Source: Chloroflexota bacterium (GTDB taxonomy: Bacteria; Chloroflexota; Anaerolineae; Anaerolineales; Anaerolineaceae). Taken from it: DNA of 64,000 nt. The stretch is taken from the NCBI GenBank assembly GCA_009773005.1, contig WOUT01000004.1, positions 1-64,000 on the forward strand. Direction: 5' to 3'. The notes beneath the pieces were generated by a model, which saw only the letters and a list, made by a program, of their open reading frames with translations, ran no database searches and had not been told where the DNA came from. A program made the translations under genes and the position numbers. Positions 46,082-53,905 of this stretch are shown here, in pieces. Numbering within the stretch: position 1 is the stretch's first letter; each line of letters starts with the position of its first letter.

Positions 46082-46546
46082 CTATACCAGTTTATCCAAA
46101 ACCGCCAGGATGTCCACATTTGAAAGGATGTCCGACATTGATTCGCCATATTGGATAAGGGCGATTTTCCCTTCCAGGTCAATTACCAGTATGGCGGGCA
46201 AACGACCTGCTTTCAACCAGTTGACCTCTTGATAGTACTGACTCGCAACCACTGATTTGATATCCGCCAGACCAATAAAAGGCATGCTTTCTGTTTCCCA
46301 AAACCGTTTGAACGCATTCGGACCGTCCGGTCCGAGCGCCACGATTTCACTGTTGCGTTTTGTGAATTCTGCATAGTCTTGGCGCAACTGTGCCAGTTGC
46401 CGTCGGCAGAAAGGTCAGACAAACCCCCGCATCAAAACCAATACAACTCGTTTCTTGCCGCGGAAATCTGATAATTTCACGCTAGATCCATTCGTATTTC
46501 TCAAATCAAAATCTGGCGCGAGAATCCCGTTTTTCAACTTTTTCAT
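46082..46546 (-). CDS. Peroxiredoxin-like selenoprotein candidate (in-frame UGA at codon 44)
   Basis: AhpC/TSA-type thioredoxin-fold protein of 154 aa if UGA is read through. ATG at 46546 has AAAGGTG 6 bases upstream. The N-terminal part runs [14 protein letters not shown] to [10 protein letters not shown], then TGA (46417-46415), then [17 protein letters not shown]; the cis-Pro region is [10 protein letters not shown]. Relatives have RGFWCPFCRRQL here, so TGA replaces the first Cys of CxxC and would give a UxxC redox site. From 46401 to 46381 a hairpin GGCAACTG-GCA-CAGTTGCGCC has a G-first loop 21 bases after the TGA, as expected for a bacterial SECIS. A nonsense mutation is the alternative. 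selA, selB, selC and selD are not in the window. Confidence 0.8.
46381..46401 (-). promoter_or_regulatory. Bacterial SECIS-like hairpin
   Basis: The minus-strand stem CAACTG/CAGTTG, extended by a further G-C and, past a bulged G, another G-C pair, closes a GCA loop (46393-46391). It starts 14 bases after the in-frame TGA and lies inside the coding sequence, as bacterial SECIS elements do. Confidence 0.6.
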
Positions 46547-46646
46547 GATCATCACCTTTCAATACTTTTACCATAAAACGATCGAAAGCGGCAATAAACG
46601 GGTGGGAGCCTTTCTCTTGAGATGATTGATAATTTATCATTCTCCG

Positions 46647-46677
46647 CTCAAGTAAAACTGTGTCTCAAGTAAAACTG
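46647..46677. repeat. Direct repeat of 14 bases upstream of the methyltransferase gene
   Basis: CTCAAGTAAAACTG occurs at 46647-46660 and again at 46664-46677, a 17-base period. The second copy touches the -35 box at 46676. This is the layout of tandem operator half-sites on one DNA face. Confidence 0.65.
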
Positions 46678-46705
46678 GTCAAAACCCTCTACATGTGGTT
46701 ATAAT
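46676..46705 (+). promoter_or_regulatory. Promoter of the methyltransferase gene
   Basis: TGGTCA (46676-46681) and a perfect TATAAT (46700-46705) are separated by 18 bases. The ATG lies 43 bases beyond the -10 box. Confidence 0.65.
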
Positions 46706-46747
46706 CAACCGCAACGATTCTGAGAAAGTTTGTGAGGAGGAGAATTT

Positions 46748-47515
46748 ATGTCCCTGTACAACGAATTCGCTGAAGTCTATGCCCAAGGTGAATATCCAAC
46801 TCTCTCACAAGCAGTTGCAGAAATCCTTCCGGACATCATCGAACAATACAAAATTCCAAAATCAGGTTGCCTTCTCGATGTGGCTTGTGGTGAAGGCAGT
46901 TTTGCCCTTTCAATGTCAAAACAGGGCTGGCAAGTGACTGGAATCGACCAATCTGATGAGATGCTGCGTTTGGCTAATCATCGTGCACAGCAAGCAAAAG
47001 CTGACGTTAAATACATAAAACAAGATATGCGTTTCCTTGACTTTTCAGATGCTTTTGATCTGACTACTTGCTGGTTTGACAGTCTCAATTACATGCTCAC
47101 GACAGACGACCTTCAATCTACTTTTAACAATATCGCAAGAGCCTTAAAACCAGGCGGTTGGTTCTTGTTTGATATGAACACCACCTATGGTCTGGCAGTG
47201 AAATGGCAAAAAGTACGTTGCTATGTGCAGCAAGAAACACCTGATCTTTTGGAACTTCACCGGACGAGTTATGATTTTGAAAACCACAAAGCCTGTATGA
47301 AAATCACCTGGTTTGTGAGAGAAGGCGAGATCTGGCAAAAATTTGAGGAAAAGCACACAGAACGGGCTTTTTCGATTCATGAGATCGAATCTTGCCTCAA
47401 TTATGCCGGGTTTAAGGTGGTAGACAGATTCGGCAGTCTGATCAACCTGTCTCCACTGCAACACGATTCAAACCGTGTCTGGTTTCTTGCGCAAAATCAG
47501 GGTTCAATCCAATAA
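46748..47515 (+). CDS. Class I SAM-dependent methyltransferase
   Basis: 255-aa Rossmann-fold methyltransferase. Motif I is LLDVACGEGSFAL (about residues 38-50), the acidic motif II is VTGIDQSDEML, and FDLTTCWFDSLNYML and LKPGGWFLFDMN follow. A C-terminal beta-rich insertion with KITWFVREGEIWQKFEE resembles small-molecule methyltransferases, so the substrate is unknown and not evidently RNA or protein. GAGGAGG lies upstream of the ATG. The 3' end overlaps the convergent UDG gene by 12 bases. Confidence 0.88.
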   Translation: MSLYNEFAEVYAQGEYPTLSQAVAEILPDIIEQYKIPKSGCLLDVACGEGSFALSMSKQGWQVTGIDQSDEMLRLANHRAQQAKADVKYIKQDMRFLDFSDAFDLTTCWFDSLNYMLTTDDLQSTFNNIARALKPGGWFLFDMNTTYGLAVKWQKVRCYVQQETPDLLELHRTSYDFENHKACMKITWFVREGEIWQKFEEKHTERAFSIHEIESCLNYAGFKVVDRFGSLINLSPLQHDSNRVWFLAQNQGSIQ

Positions 47516-48205
47516 TAACTGATTAACTTTTAACCAAATTTGATCGAACATCTGTGCCGTTAACCTGCCAGTTTGCGTATTTTGCCTGCTTGGGTGGTAA
47601 GATGCTAGCACCCAGGGTTGATTTTCGTTGGATTCGATTAATCCACCGTGTGTGAAATGCAGATAGTTCTCACGCGCTCTTGAAAGGTCAAACACACGAC
47701 AGATTTCATCATATGCGATCTTTCCAAAAGCAACGATTCCGCGGACTGAAAGAAGCAATGAAATTTCCGATTTAAGATAGAATCGACAATTAACGATCTC
47801 ATCTTTCGTTGGTTTGTTATCAGGCGGGGCGCACCGGCATACCGCAGTAATCCACACTCTGTTCAACTGCAATCCATCACCGACAGTTAATCCTTCGGGT
47901 TGGTTGGCAAACCCGGCTCGCCACAGCGCCGGATACAAAAAGTTACCGGAATCATCCCCCGTGAACATCCTGCCAGTGCGGTTCGACCCGTGCGCTCCGG
48001 GAGCTAACCCAACCACCAAAACAATGGCATTTGGGTCGCCAAAACCAGGGACCGGTTTCGCCCAATAAGTTTCATTCCGATAAGCTTTACGCTTGAGCTC
48101 GCCTATTTGTTCACGCCATTGCGCCAGGCGCGGGCATTTTCGGCAAGCAATAATTTCTTGCTCCAATTGTTTAAGATTGGGAGGGCGACTTACTTTTTGG
48201 CTCAC
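47504..48205 (-). CDS. Uracil-DNA glycosylase, family 5 (UDGb)
   Basis: Base-excision enzyme that removes uracil, and in this family also hypoxanthine and other deaminated bases. The active-site motif GLAPGAHGSNRTGRMFTGD lacks the polar catalytic residue of families 1 and 4, which is the family-5 form. The second motif is SYHPSRQNT. Cys residues in CRKCPR and CRCAPP are placed as iron-sulfur ligands. At 233 aa it is normal. The gene is coupled to queA by a 4-base overlap, in the unit ruvB-queA-UDG. Confidence 0.9.
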   Translation of the reverse strand: MSQKVSRPPNLKQLEQEIIACRKCPRLAQWREQIGELKRKAYRNETYWAKPVPGFGDPNAIVLVVGLAPGAHGSNRTGRMFTGDDSGNFLYPALWRAGFANQPEGLTVGDGLQLNRVWITAVCRCAPPDNKPTKDEIVNCRFYLKSEISLLLSVRGIVAFGKIAYDEICRVFDLSRARENYLHFTHGGLIESNENQPWVLASYHPSRQNTQTGRLTAQMFDQIWLKVNQLLLD

Positions 48206-49221
48206 AGGATCAACATTGCGTCACCAAACGAATAAAAACGGTAACCGCGTTGAACGGCCGTTTGATAAGCGTCAAGAATCTTTTCCCTCCCTGCAAATGC
48301 GCTGATTAGCATTAAAAGGGAGGATTGTGGCAAATGGAAATTTGTGATGATGGCATCAACAACCTTGAAAGAATACCCCGGCAGTATAAATAATTCAGTC
48401 GGACCTGAAATTGGAGCCGCTCGATAGGCAATCGTGCTTACAGCAGCGCTGGATTCGAGAGTCCGCACGCTGGTGGTTCCCACTGCGATTACCCTGCCGC
48501 CATGTGTTTTTGTCTCATTAATCAAATTAACGGCATCCTCGGTCACTTCGCACCACTCGCTGTGGATTTTGTGATCCAGCGGATCTGCTTCGGTAATTGG
48601 CGCAAAAGTATCCAATCCAACGTGCAGGGTTACTCGCGCAAATCTAATCCCTTGACCTTCAAGTTCGTTCATCAATTCAGGCGTGAAGTGCAGACCTGCG
48701 GTTGGCGCTGCAGCCGAGCCGCTCTGAGCGGAATAAACTGTTTGGTATCTTTCCGGGTCCTTCAACGGTGTATGGATGTACGGAGGGAGCGGCATTTGTC
48801 CAACATTCGGGAGCAGATTTTCGATCGGTTGCAGAAACCGCACGACCCTGCGGCTGCCAGATAAGTCAGAAACTATCTCAGCCTCTGGTCCGCCTTCAAC
48901 CCGTACCCTCACCCCTGGTTTCATTCCTTTTCCACCGACCAACGCCTCCCAGATCTCTGTTTCAAGACGTTTCAGCAGTAGCAATTCAACGCTGCCGCCA
49001 GTCGGTTTTCGAGCGAAAAGACGTGCCGGGATTACGCGTGTCTGATTGATGACAAGCAGATCACCTCGCTTGAAGTATGATCCGATATTTTTAAAGATCG
49101 AGTCTTCGATCTCTAAAGTGTTACGACGCAACACCATCAAGCGCGAATTGTGTCGTGGTTCGATTGGCGTCTGTGCGATAGCCTCAGGCGGGAGAATGTA
49201 ATTAAAATCTGAAGTCTTCAT
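48202..49221 (-). CDS. queA: tRNA preQ1(34) S-adenosylmethionine ribosyltransferase-isomerase QueA
   Basis: Transfers and rearranges the ribosyl group of SAM onto preQ1 in tRNA to make epoxyqueuosine. MKTSDFNYILPPEAIAQTP is the usual N-terminus, and PTAGLHFTPELM, VTLHVGLDTFAPI and YRFYSFGDAMLI are family signatures. At 339 aa it is complete. It starts 2 bases after ruvB and overlaps the UDG gene. The next enzyme of the pathway, QueG, is encoded at 23636-24700. Confidence 0.96.
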   Translation of the reverse strand: MKTSDFNYILPPEAIAQTPIEPRHNSRLMVLRRNTLEIEDSIFKNIGSYFKRGDLLVINQTRVIPARLFARKPTGGSVELLLLKRLETEIWEALVGGKGMKPGVRVRVEGGPEAEIVSDLSGSRRVVRFLQPIENLLPNVGQMPLPPYIHTPLKDPERYQTVYSAQSGSAAAPTAGLHFTPELMNELEGQGIRFARVTLHVGLDTFAPITEADPLDHKIHSEWCEVTEDAVNLINETKTHGGRVIAVGTTSVRTLESSAAVSTIAYRAAPISGPTELFILPGYSFKVVDAIITNFHLPQSSLLMLISAFAGREKILDAYQTAVQRGYRFYSFGDAMLIL

Positions 49222-49223
49222 TA

Positions 49224-50255
49224 TTAGGGAATTAATCGTGGCTGGTCTTCTTTTAAATGATAAGGGTAGTGCAAATGCTCATAAGCGAATTTTGTCACGA
49301 CCCGCCCCTGCGGAGTGCGGTCAAGGAACCCCAATTGCAGCAAGTAAGGCTCGACCACATCCATGATCGTATCCGGTTCTTCGCTGATGGAAGCCGCGAT
49401 GGTCGCAAGACCCACCGGACCTCCGTTGTATTTCTCGATGACGGTGATGAGAACACGCCTGTCCACATCGTCCAACCCAAGTTCATCAACAGCGAGTAGA
49501 TCCAGGGCATCGCGCGCGATCTGCTGGTTGATTAAACCGTCAGCACGCACCTGAGTGAAATCACGCACGCGCCGAAGCAATCTTAAAGCCACTCGCGGAG
49601 TGCCGCGGGCACGCCGGGCAATCTCTTCGATTCCGGTTCGGTCTGCCTCAACTCTTAGCAGATTGGCTGCCCGCCGCACGATCTCCCGCATGGCAGCCTG
49701 ATCATAATAATCCAGGCGGTAGACTGCGCCAAAACGTGCGCGTAGCGGAGCCGTGACCAGCGCAAGGCGGGTGGTTGCCCCGATAACAGTAAATCTTGGC
49801 AGTTTAAGCCGCAGTGATCTGGCAGCGGGGCCTTTGCCGATGACAATATCCAGTGCATAATCTTCCATCGCCGGATACAAGATCTCTTCTACTGCCCTGC
49901 CCAGCCTGTGGATCTCATCGATAAACAAGATATCTCCAGCCCTCAGATTCGTGAGAATTGCGGCCAGATCGCCAGTACGTTCAATTGCCGGCCCGGACGT
50001 GATCTTGATATTCACACCCATCTCATTCGCCAAAACATGGGCTAGTGTAGTTTTACCCAACCCAGGCGGGCCATAAAAAAGAACATGATCGAGTGATTCT
50101 TTTCGCTTGCGGGCAGCCGAAATCAAAATATCCAGATTTTGCTTGACCTGATCCTGACCGATCAACTCTTTTAAGCTGGTAGGTCTCAAAGTCTGGTCAA
50201 TGCGGTCTTCGAGTTGCGGCTCCGGGTCAGTGATTCTTTCTGTTTCAGCGCTCAT
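49224..50255 (-). CDS. ruvB: Holliday junction DNA helicase RuvB
   Basis: AAA+ motor that drives branch migration with Ruv[19 protein letters not shown] is at the N-terminus, Walker A is [12 protein letters not shown], Walker B is [14 protein letters not shown], and [18 protein letters not shown] is the sensor region. The C-terminal winged helix ends [17 protein letters not shown]. At 343 aa it is normal. ruvA and ruvC are not in the window. It is the first gene of the ruvB-queA-UDG unit and diverges from upp. Confidence 0.97.
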   Translation of the reverse strand: MSAETERITDPEPQLEDRIDQTLRPTSLKELIGQDQVKQNLDILISAARKRKESLDHVLFYGPPGLGKTTLAHVLANEMGVNIKITSGPAIERTGDLAAILTNLRAGDILFIDEIHRLGRAVEEILYPAMEDYALDIVIGKGPAARSLRLKLPRFTVIGATTRLALVTAPLRARFGAVYRLDYYDQAAMREIVRRAANLLRVEADRTGIEEIARRARGTPRVALRLLRRVRDFTQVRADGLINQQIARDALDLLAVDELGLDDVDRRVLITVIEKYNGGPVGLATIAASISEEPDTIMDVVEPYLLQLGFLDRTPQGRVVTKFAYEHLHYPYHLKEDQPRLIP

Positions 50256-50378
50256 AGGTTTGATTATACACGCTCCTGAAAATACTGGTCAGAAAATAAT
50301 CCTTAACTACACGCAGTAATTAACCACACTCCGGCTGAATGAATCCGGCTATAATTAGAAAAACAATCGGGAGGGCTT

Positions 50379-51005
50379 ATGGAAAAAGTATTTGTTTCGC
50401 AACATCCACTGATCGCCCATAAACTTGGTATCTTGCGCGATAAGAACACTGAGCACCAAAAGTTTCGTGAATTGGTGAAGGAGATCGCCGGGCTGCTCGC
50501 TTATGAAGTCACTGCTGATCTTCTCACCGAGCCAGTGCAAGTTGAAACTCCGCTTGCTGTCACAAGTTGTGTGGTTTTAAAAGAAAAAGTTGGCTTGGTT
50601 CCCATTCTGCGCGCCGGTCTCGGCATGGTGGAAGGTTTTTGGGGATTCATCCCGAGCGCCGAGGTGTGGCACATCGGCATTTATCGTGATGAACACACCT
50701 TGAAACCAGTCGAGTATTACAACAAGCTGCCAACAGAACCCACCGTTTCGGTATGCTTGATCCTCGATCCCATGTTAGCCACTGGCGGTTCAGCTAGTGC
50801 AACTGTTGATGTTCTCAAACGCTGGGGGGTTAAAAAGATAAAATTTGTAGGTCTGATCGGTGCGCCTGAGGGGATTGCCCAATTGCATAAAAAGCATCCC
50901 GAAGTACCTATTCACCTTGCAAGTGTGGACGTGAGGTTGAATGATATAGGTTACATCCTCCCAGGTCTCGGTGACGCTGGAGACCGGCAGTTTGGAACTG
51001 CTTAG
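50379..51005 (+). CDS. upp: Uracil phosphoribosyltransferase
   Basis: Pyrimidine salvage enzyme that makes UMP from uracil and [25 protein letters not shown] begins near residue 6 with the family pattern, [13 protein letters not shown] follows, and the PRPP loop is [13 protein letters not shown] near 127-139. [18 protein letters not shown] is the uracil-binding end. At 208 aa it is complete. GGGAGGG precedes the ATG, a TATAAT-like -10 box lies at 50350-50355, and a terminator follows. Confidence 0.97.
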   Translation: MEKVFVSQHPLIAHKLGILRDKNTEHQKFRELVKEIAGLLAYEVTADLLTEPVQVETPLAVTSCVVLKEKVGLVPILRAGLGMVEGFWGFIPSAEVWHIGIYRDEHTLKPVEYYNKLPTEPTVSVCLILDPMLATGGSASATVDVLKRWGVKKIKFVGLIGAPEGIAQLHKKHPEVPIHLASVDVRLNDIGYILPGLGDAGDRQFGTA

Positions 51006-51035
51006 ATTAATACGACTTGTTTCCAAGTATTAAAG

Positions 51036-51068
51036 AAATTCCCGTTTTTATAAAAAAAACGGGAATTT
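51036..51068. terminator. Bidirectional rho-independent terminator
   Basis: AAATTCCCGTTTT (51036-51048) pairs with AAAACGGGAATTT (51056-51068), flanked by A/T tracts. It separates upp (+) from the convergent tpiA (-). Confidence 0.88.
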
Positions 51069-51090
51069 TAATTTAGATTCAGTTATTATT

Positions 51091-51849
51091 TTACGGTCTG
51101 GCAGCTTCAACAATCTTGATGAATTCTGAGGGTTTGAGGCTTGCCCCGCCTACCAGAGCGCCGTCGACCTCTGATTGATGGAAGAATTCCTCCGCATTGG
51201 CGGCCGTCACTGAACCGCCGTACAAGATGCGAATACCCTGTGCAACTGCCGATCCAAACAAATTGGCCAAAGCCGGGCGTATATGGTCTTTGAGTACTGC
51301 GTTTGCATCCTCCCCAGTGGAGGCTTTGCCAGTCCCGATCGCCCATATCGGCTCGTAGGCAACCACAATTTGAGAAGCGATCGCAGTGTCGATCTCCTTA
51401 AACCCTAGCAAAACCTGGCGTTTGACTACTTCACCAGTTTTTCCGGTTTCATACTCGCTTAAGGTTTCGCCAATACAAACAATTGGAATTAATCCTAGCG
51501 CTAAAGCAGCTTTTAGTTTCTTATTGACTGTTTCATCAGACTCAGCGAAAAAAGCGCGCCGCTCTGAGTGTCCAATGATCACATATCCACAGAATTCCTT
51601 TACCATTTGAGGGGCAATTTCACCTGTATAGGCGCCTGAAGCTTCCCAATGCAGATTTTGCGCGCCCAAGCCAACGCCGGTATTCGCCAGCTGGGCAGAC
51701 AAGATCATCAAGGATGTGAAAGGTGGGCATAACACCCGTTCCACCTCTGGCACTGCTTGCAACCCAAGGAGCAATTCTTGAACCAACATACTCGCCTGAG
51801 CCACCGTTTTATTCATTTTCCAATTGCCTGCTACAAATGGTTTTCGCAT
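51091..51849 (-). CDS. tpiA: Triosephosphate isomerase
   Basis: Interconverts dihydroxyacetone phosphate and glyceraldehyde-3-phosphate. The substrate Lys is in VAGNWKMNKT near the N-terminus, the electrophile His in IGHSERR, the catalytic Glu in VAYEPIWAIGTGK, and the C-terminal phosphate loop in ILYGGSV and DGALVGGASL. I choose the ATG at 51849 (MRKPFVAGNW, 252 aa) with GAGG 7 bases upstream over an in-frame ATG 45 bases earlier. It appears monocistronic, with a -10-like TATAAT at 51934-51929 on its strand. Confidence 0.96.
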   Translation of the reverse strand: MRKPFVAGNWKMNKTVAQASMLVQELLLGLQAVPEVERVLCPPFTSLMILSAQLANTGVGLGAQNLHWEASGAYTGEIAPQMVKEFCGYVIIGHSERRAFFAESDETVNKKLKAALALGLIPIVCIGETLSEYETGKTGEVVKRQVLLGFKEIDTAIASQIVVAYEPIWAIGTGKASTGEDANAVLKDHIRPALANLFGSAVAQGIRILYGGSVTAANAEEFFHQSEVDGALVGGASLKPSEFIKIVEAARP

Positions 51850-52163
51850 GATATCCTCTTTTAAAGTGATTAAAGGGCGCTTTAAATTCTGCAAACCCTC
51901 TATATTCAGGGAAATTAGAACAATCGTTATTATAAAGCTGATTCCTTATAATATAACAATTTTCAAACTATTTTTTAACAATCCGGTTTATCGCCAATTG
52001 ACATTATAAGAGAGGCTGGAGTAAATAACCCATCAGATACCTCTCTGAAGTAAGGTTTGGGTCATTGATAGGTACAATAACCTGCGTTCGGTTTTGTAAT
52101 TATTGGTACCCATGTTAGTCTTATTATGTTAGTCATGTTATTTTTATTATGTTAGCCTGTTTA
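51850..52163. other. Intergenic region between tpiA and rnpB
   Basis: No gene seen. It is AT-rich. It holds the tpiA leader and a possible TATAAT box on the minus strand, and on the other side two copies of TTATTATGTTAG (52121-52132 and 52144-52155) with a third ATGTTAG at 52112-52118, just upstream of the rnpB promoter. Confidence 0.7.
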
Positions 52164-52192
52164 TTGACGCGATTCCTCGTTCCGGTTATGAT
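52164..52192 (+). promoter_or_regulatory. Promoter of rnpB
   Basis: TTGACG (52164-52169) and TATGAT (52187-52192) are separated by 17 bases. The predicted start near 52199 coincides with the 5' end of the P1 stem of RNase P RNA. Confidence 0.8.
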
Positions 52193-52198
52193 ATTATT

Positions 52199-52605
52199 CC
52201 AGGCTGGTCAGATGGTCGCGGAGCCTTCGGGTTTCGAGGAAAGTCCGCACTCCACAGAGCAAACCGCCGGGTAACACCCGGGGCGGGGATTCCGATGGAA
52301 GAACCTGCCGGATCGGGCCACAGAGACATACCGCCCGCAAGGGTAAGGGTGAAAAGGTGGTGTAAGAGACCACCGGCGTTGGTAGCAATACCACGGCCAG
52401 GCAACCCCCGGTTGGAGCAAGGCCAAGCAGAGACCATGTTCGTCTTCGGACGACGGGAAGCGGCTCGTTTTCTTATGAGTCTCGGGTAGGCTGCATGAGT
52501 CGTACGGTAACGTCCGACCTAGAGAGATGACCATCGCACCAGAAGCCGTGCTTCGGCATACCCTTCAGGTGAACAGAAAGCGGCTTATCGACCGGCCTGG
52601 GATAA
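52199..52605 (+). ncRNA. rnpB: RNase P RNA (bacterial type A)
   Basis: Catalytic RNA of RNase P that cuts the 5' leader from tRNA precursors. The 5' CCAGGCTGGTC pairs with 3' GACCGGCCTGG to form P1. The conserved CR-I sequence GAGGAAAGTCCGCACTCC is at about 52237, with ACAGAGCA following. The CR-V sequence ACAGAAAGCGGCTTATCGAC lies before the 3' end. The size of about 405 nt suits type A RNAs. Open reading frames across it on the minus strand are incidental. Confidence 0.95.
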
Positions 52606-52662
52606 TATTAGAGTTGGTGAACAAACCCCCTCGAGGGGTGGTAAAACCAGTTACTCGAAGTG

Positions 52663-52687
52663 TCCCAAGGAGATTTTGGGTTTTCTA
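52663..52687 (+). terminator. Weak terminator candidate after rnpB
   Basis: CCCAA and TTGGG form a 5-base-pair stem followed by TTTTCT. A CCCCTCGAGGGG palindrome (about 52627-52638) lies upstream without a T-run. Confidence 0.45.
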
Positions 52688-52698
52688 CACAAAGTTTT

Positions 52699-53409
52699 TC
52701 ATTTTGGCGGAGTGACACTAAAGTCTGAAAATTTAGCTTGAGTGTTGTCCCATACCCTGAGACCAACTCCACCAGACGTATAAGTGCTGTCAGTCGCAGT
52801 TAATACGAGCGCTCCATCCACATATGCTTTGAAAGTATTTCCTTTGACTGAGACGCTGACTTTGTGAGGGGCATTAAAATCAAACCCGGCGGGTGGGTTT
52901 CCGATTGCCAACGGTTTAGCTAACTCCACGCCTTTTTCATCGTAGCGTCTGAAAATAAATTTATTCCCATACCCGGGGTCAACCTGAAATGAATACCCGG
53001 CATAACTGCCCAGGCTTTTAGTCAACCGGAACGTGATGCCATATCCATCACCACTGACCAACTGCGCCATATCCATATTAACCTGGTAATCATCCGGCAG
53101 GTCTGTGGTGTTTAGAATACGCGAATCACAACTTTTCTTAGTAGTTGAAAGAATTCCATTCTCTGCTTTCCAACAATTTTGACCAAAATATGATTTCCAT
53201 GAGTTGAGATTCATGAAACTATCTGTAAGATAGGTTTCTTCTTGCTGACCAAATAAACCAGATGCCTTTTCTAGTAGATTATTTACATTGACGCCGGCAA
53301 CCTTTAACCCGGCAAGACTCGCCATAACCGCCAACACCACGATCAAGAGATATTCAATAATTCCCTGACCTGATTTATTTTTTTTGTAAGATCGGTTTTC
53401 TTTTTTCAC
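52699..53409 (-). CDS. Flp/Tad-type pilin N-terminus fused to a lectin-like domain
   Basis: 236-aa surface protein. The N-terminus has a basic leader, then GQGIIEYLLIVVLAVM (about residues 14-29), the Flp pilin pattern with Gly at the cleavage position and Glu five residues into the mature chain. Instead of stopping near 60 aa like Flp pilins, it continues with a jelly-roll domain of about 165 residues resembling concanavalin A-like/DUF1080 glycan-binding folds (GYGITFRLTKSLGSY, YAGYSFQVDPG, GGVGLRVWDN). It is coupled to a regulatory-domain membrane protein and a REC-CpaE protein. It could be a pilus tip or adhesive pilin. Confidence 0.78.
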   Translation of the reverse strand: MKKENRSYKKNKSGQGIIEYLLIVVLAVMASLAGLKVAGVNVNNLLEKASGLFGQQEETYLTDSFMNLNSWKSYFGQNCWKAENGILSTTKKSCDSRILNTTDLPDDYQVNMDMAQLVSGDGYGITFRLTKSLGSYAGYSFQVDPGYGNKFIFRRYDEKGVELAKPLAIGNPPAGFDFNAPHKVSVSVKGNTFKAYVDGALVLTATDSTYTSGGVGLRVWDNTQAKFSDFSVTPPK

Positions 53410-53864
53410 GGCTGAATCTCCGGCGGAATTTGTGTCTCTTCTACTGTTACTTGACCAATGAAAAGTGTCTCTCCTGCCATTATTTTTACCGGGAACTCTT
53501 TGCCGATGCCCTGGTAGGCAATGATCAAAATGGTATCTCCGGCAGGCACATTCGTGAGCAAGAATTGCCCATTGTCGTCCGCTGAAGTTGATATTCCTTT
53601 GGTCAATACAAATATTTCAGCAGGAACAGGAGTTTGCTTTGAATTTGCCACAAAACCACTCACACTCCCAACCCCGGCAAGTGTCTTTACAATACTTGAT
53701 GACGAAAGGTCAATTACGCTTACTAAAATAGTTAACGCAAGCAGACACAGAATCGCTGGTCTTACCCACTTTTTCCGTGGCGGTTTCTCTTTTGGGGTTT
53801 CCTCTGCAACCTTTTTTTCGATTTCATCAACAGTAGACAAACCTTCTATTTTTTTCACTGGCAT
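53406..53864 (-). CDS. Membrane protein with carboxypeptidase-regulatory-like domain
   Basis: 152-aa bitopic protein. A charged cytoplasmic N-terminus (about residues 1-33, with KEKPPRKKW) precedes one transmembrane helix (about 34-52). A small extracytoplasmic beta-sandwich (about 65-145) has GSVSGFVANSKQTPVPAEI and TSADDNGQFLLTNVPAGD, typical of CarboxypepD_reg domains. It overlaps the pilin-lectin gene by 4 bases, so the two are made together; it may hold or organise the pilin. No enzyme domain is seen. Confidence 0.78.
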   Translation of the reverse strand: MPVKKIEGLSTVDEIEKKVAEETPKEKPPRKKWVRPAILCLLALTILVSVIDLSSSSIVKTLAGVGSVSGFVANSKQTPVPAEIFVLTKGISTSADDNGQFLLTNVPAGDTILIIAYQGIGKEFPVKIMAGETLFIGQVTVEETQIPPEIQP

Positions 53865-53905
53865 GTTTCACCTCCTCATTTTTTCCAATCCATAAAGTGT
53901 TTTCT

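Noticed and set aside
46082-46387. Redoxin gene as a short protein starting at 46387
   Set aside because: This start lies after the CxxC region and would remove the first strand and helix of the fold; upstream sequence in the same frame continues the family perfectly apart from the TGA.
52186-52534. Minus-strand frames of 66-108 codons at 52.2-52.5 kb
   Set aside because: They lie across RNase P RNA, whose conserved sequences and P1 pairing explain the region.
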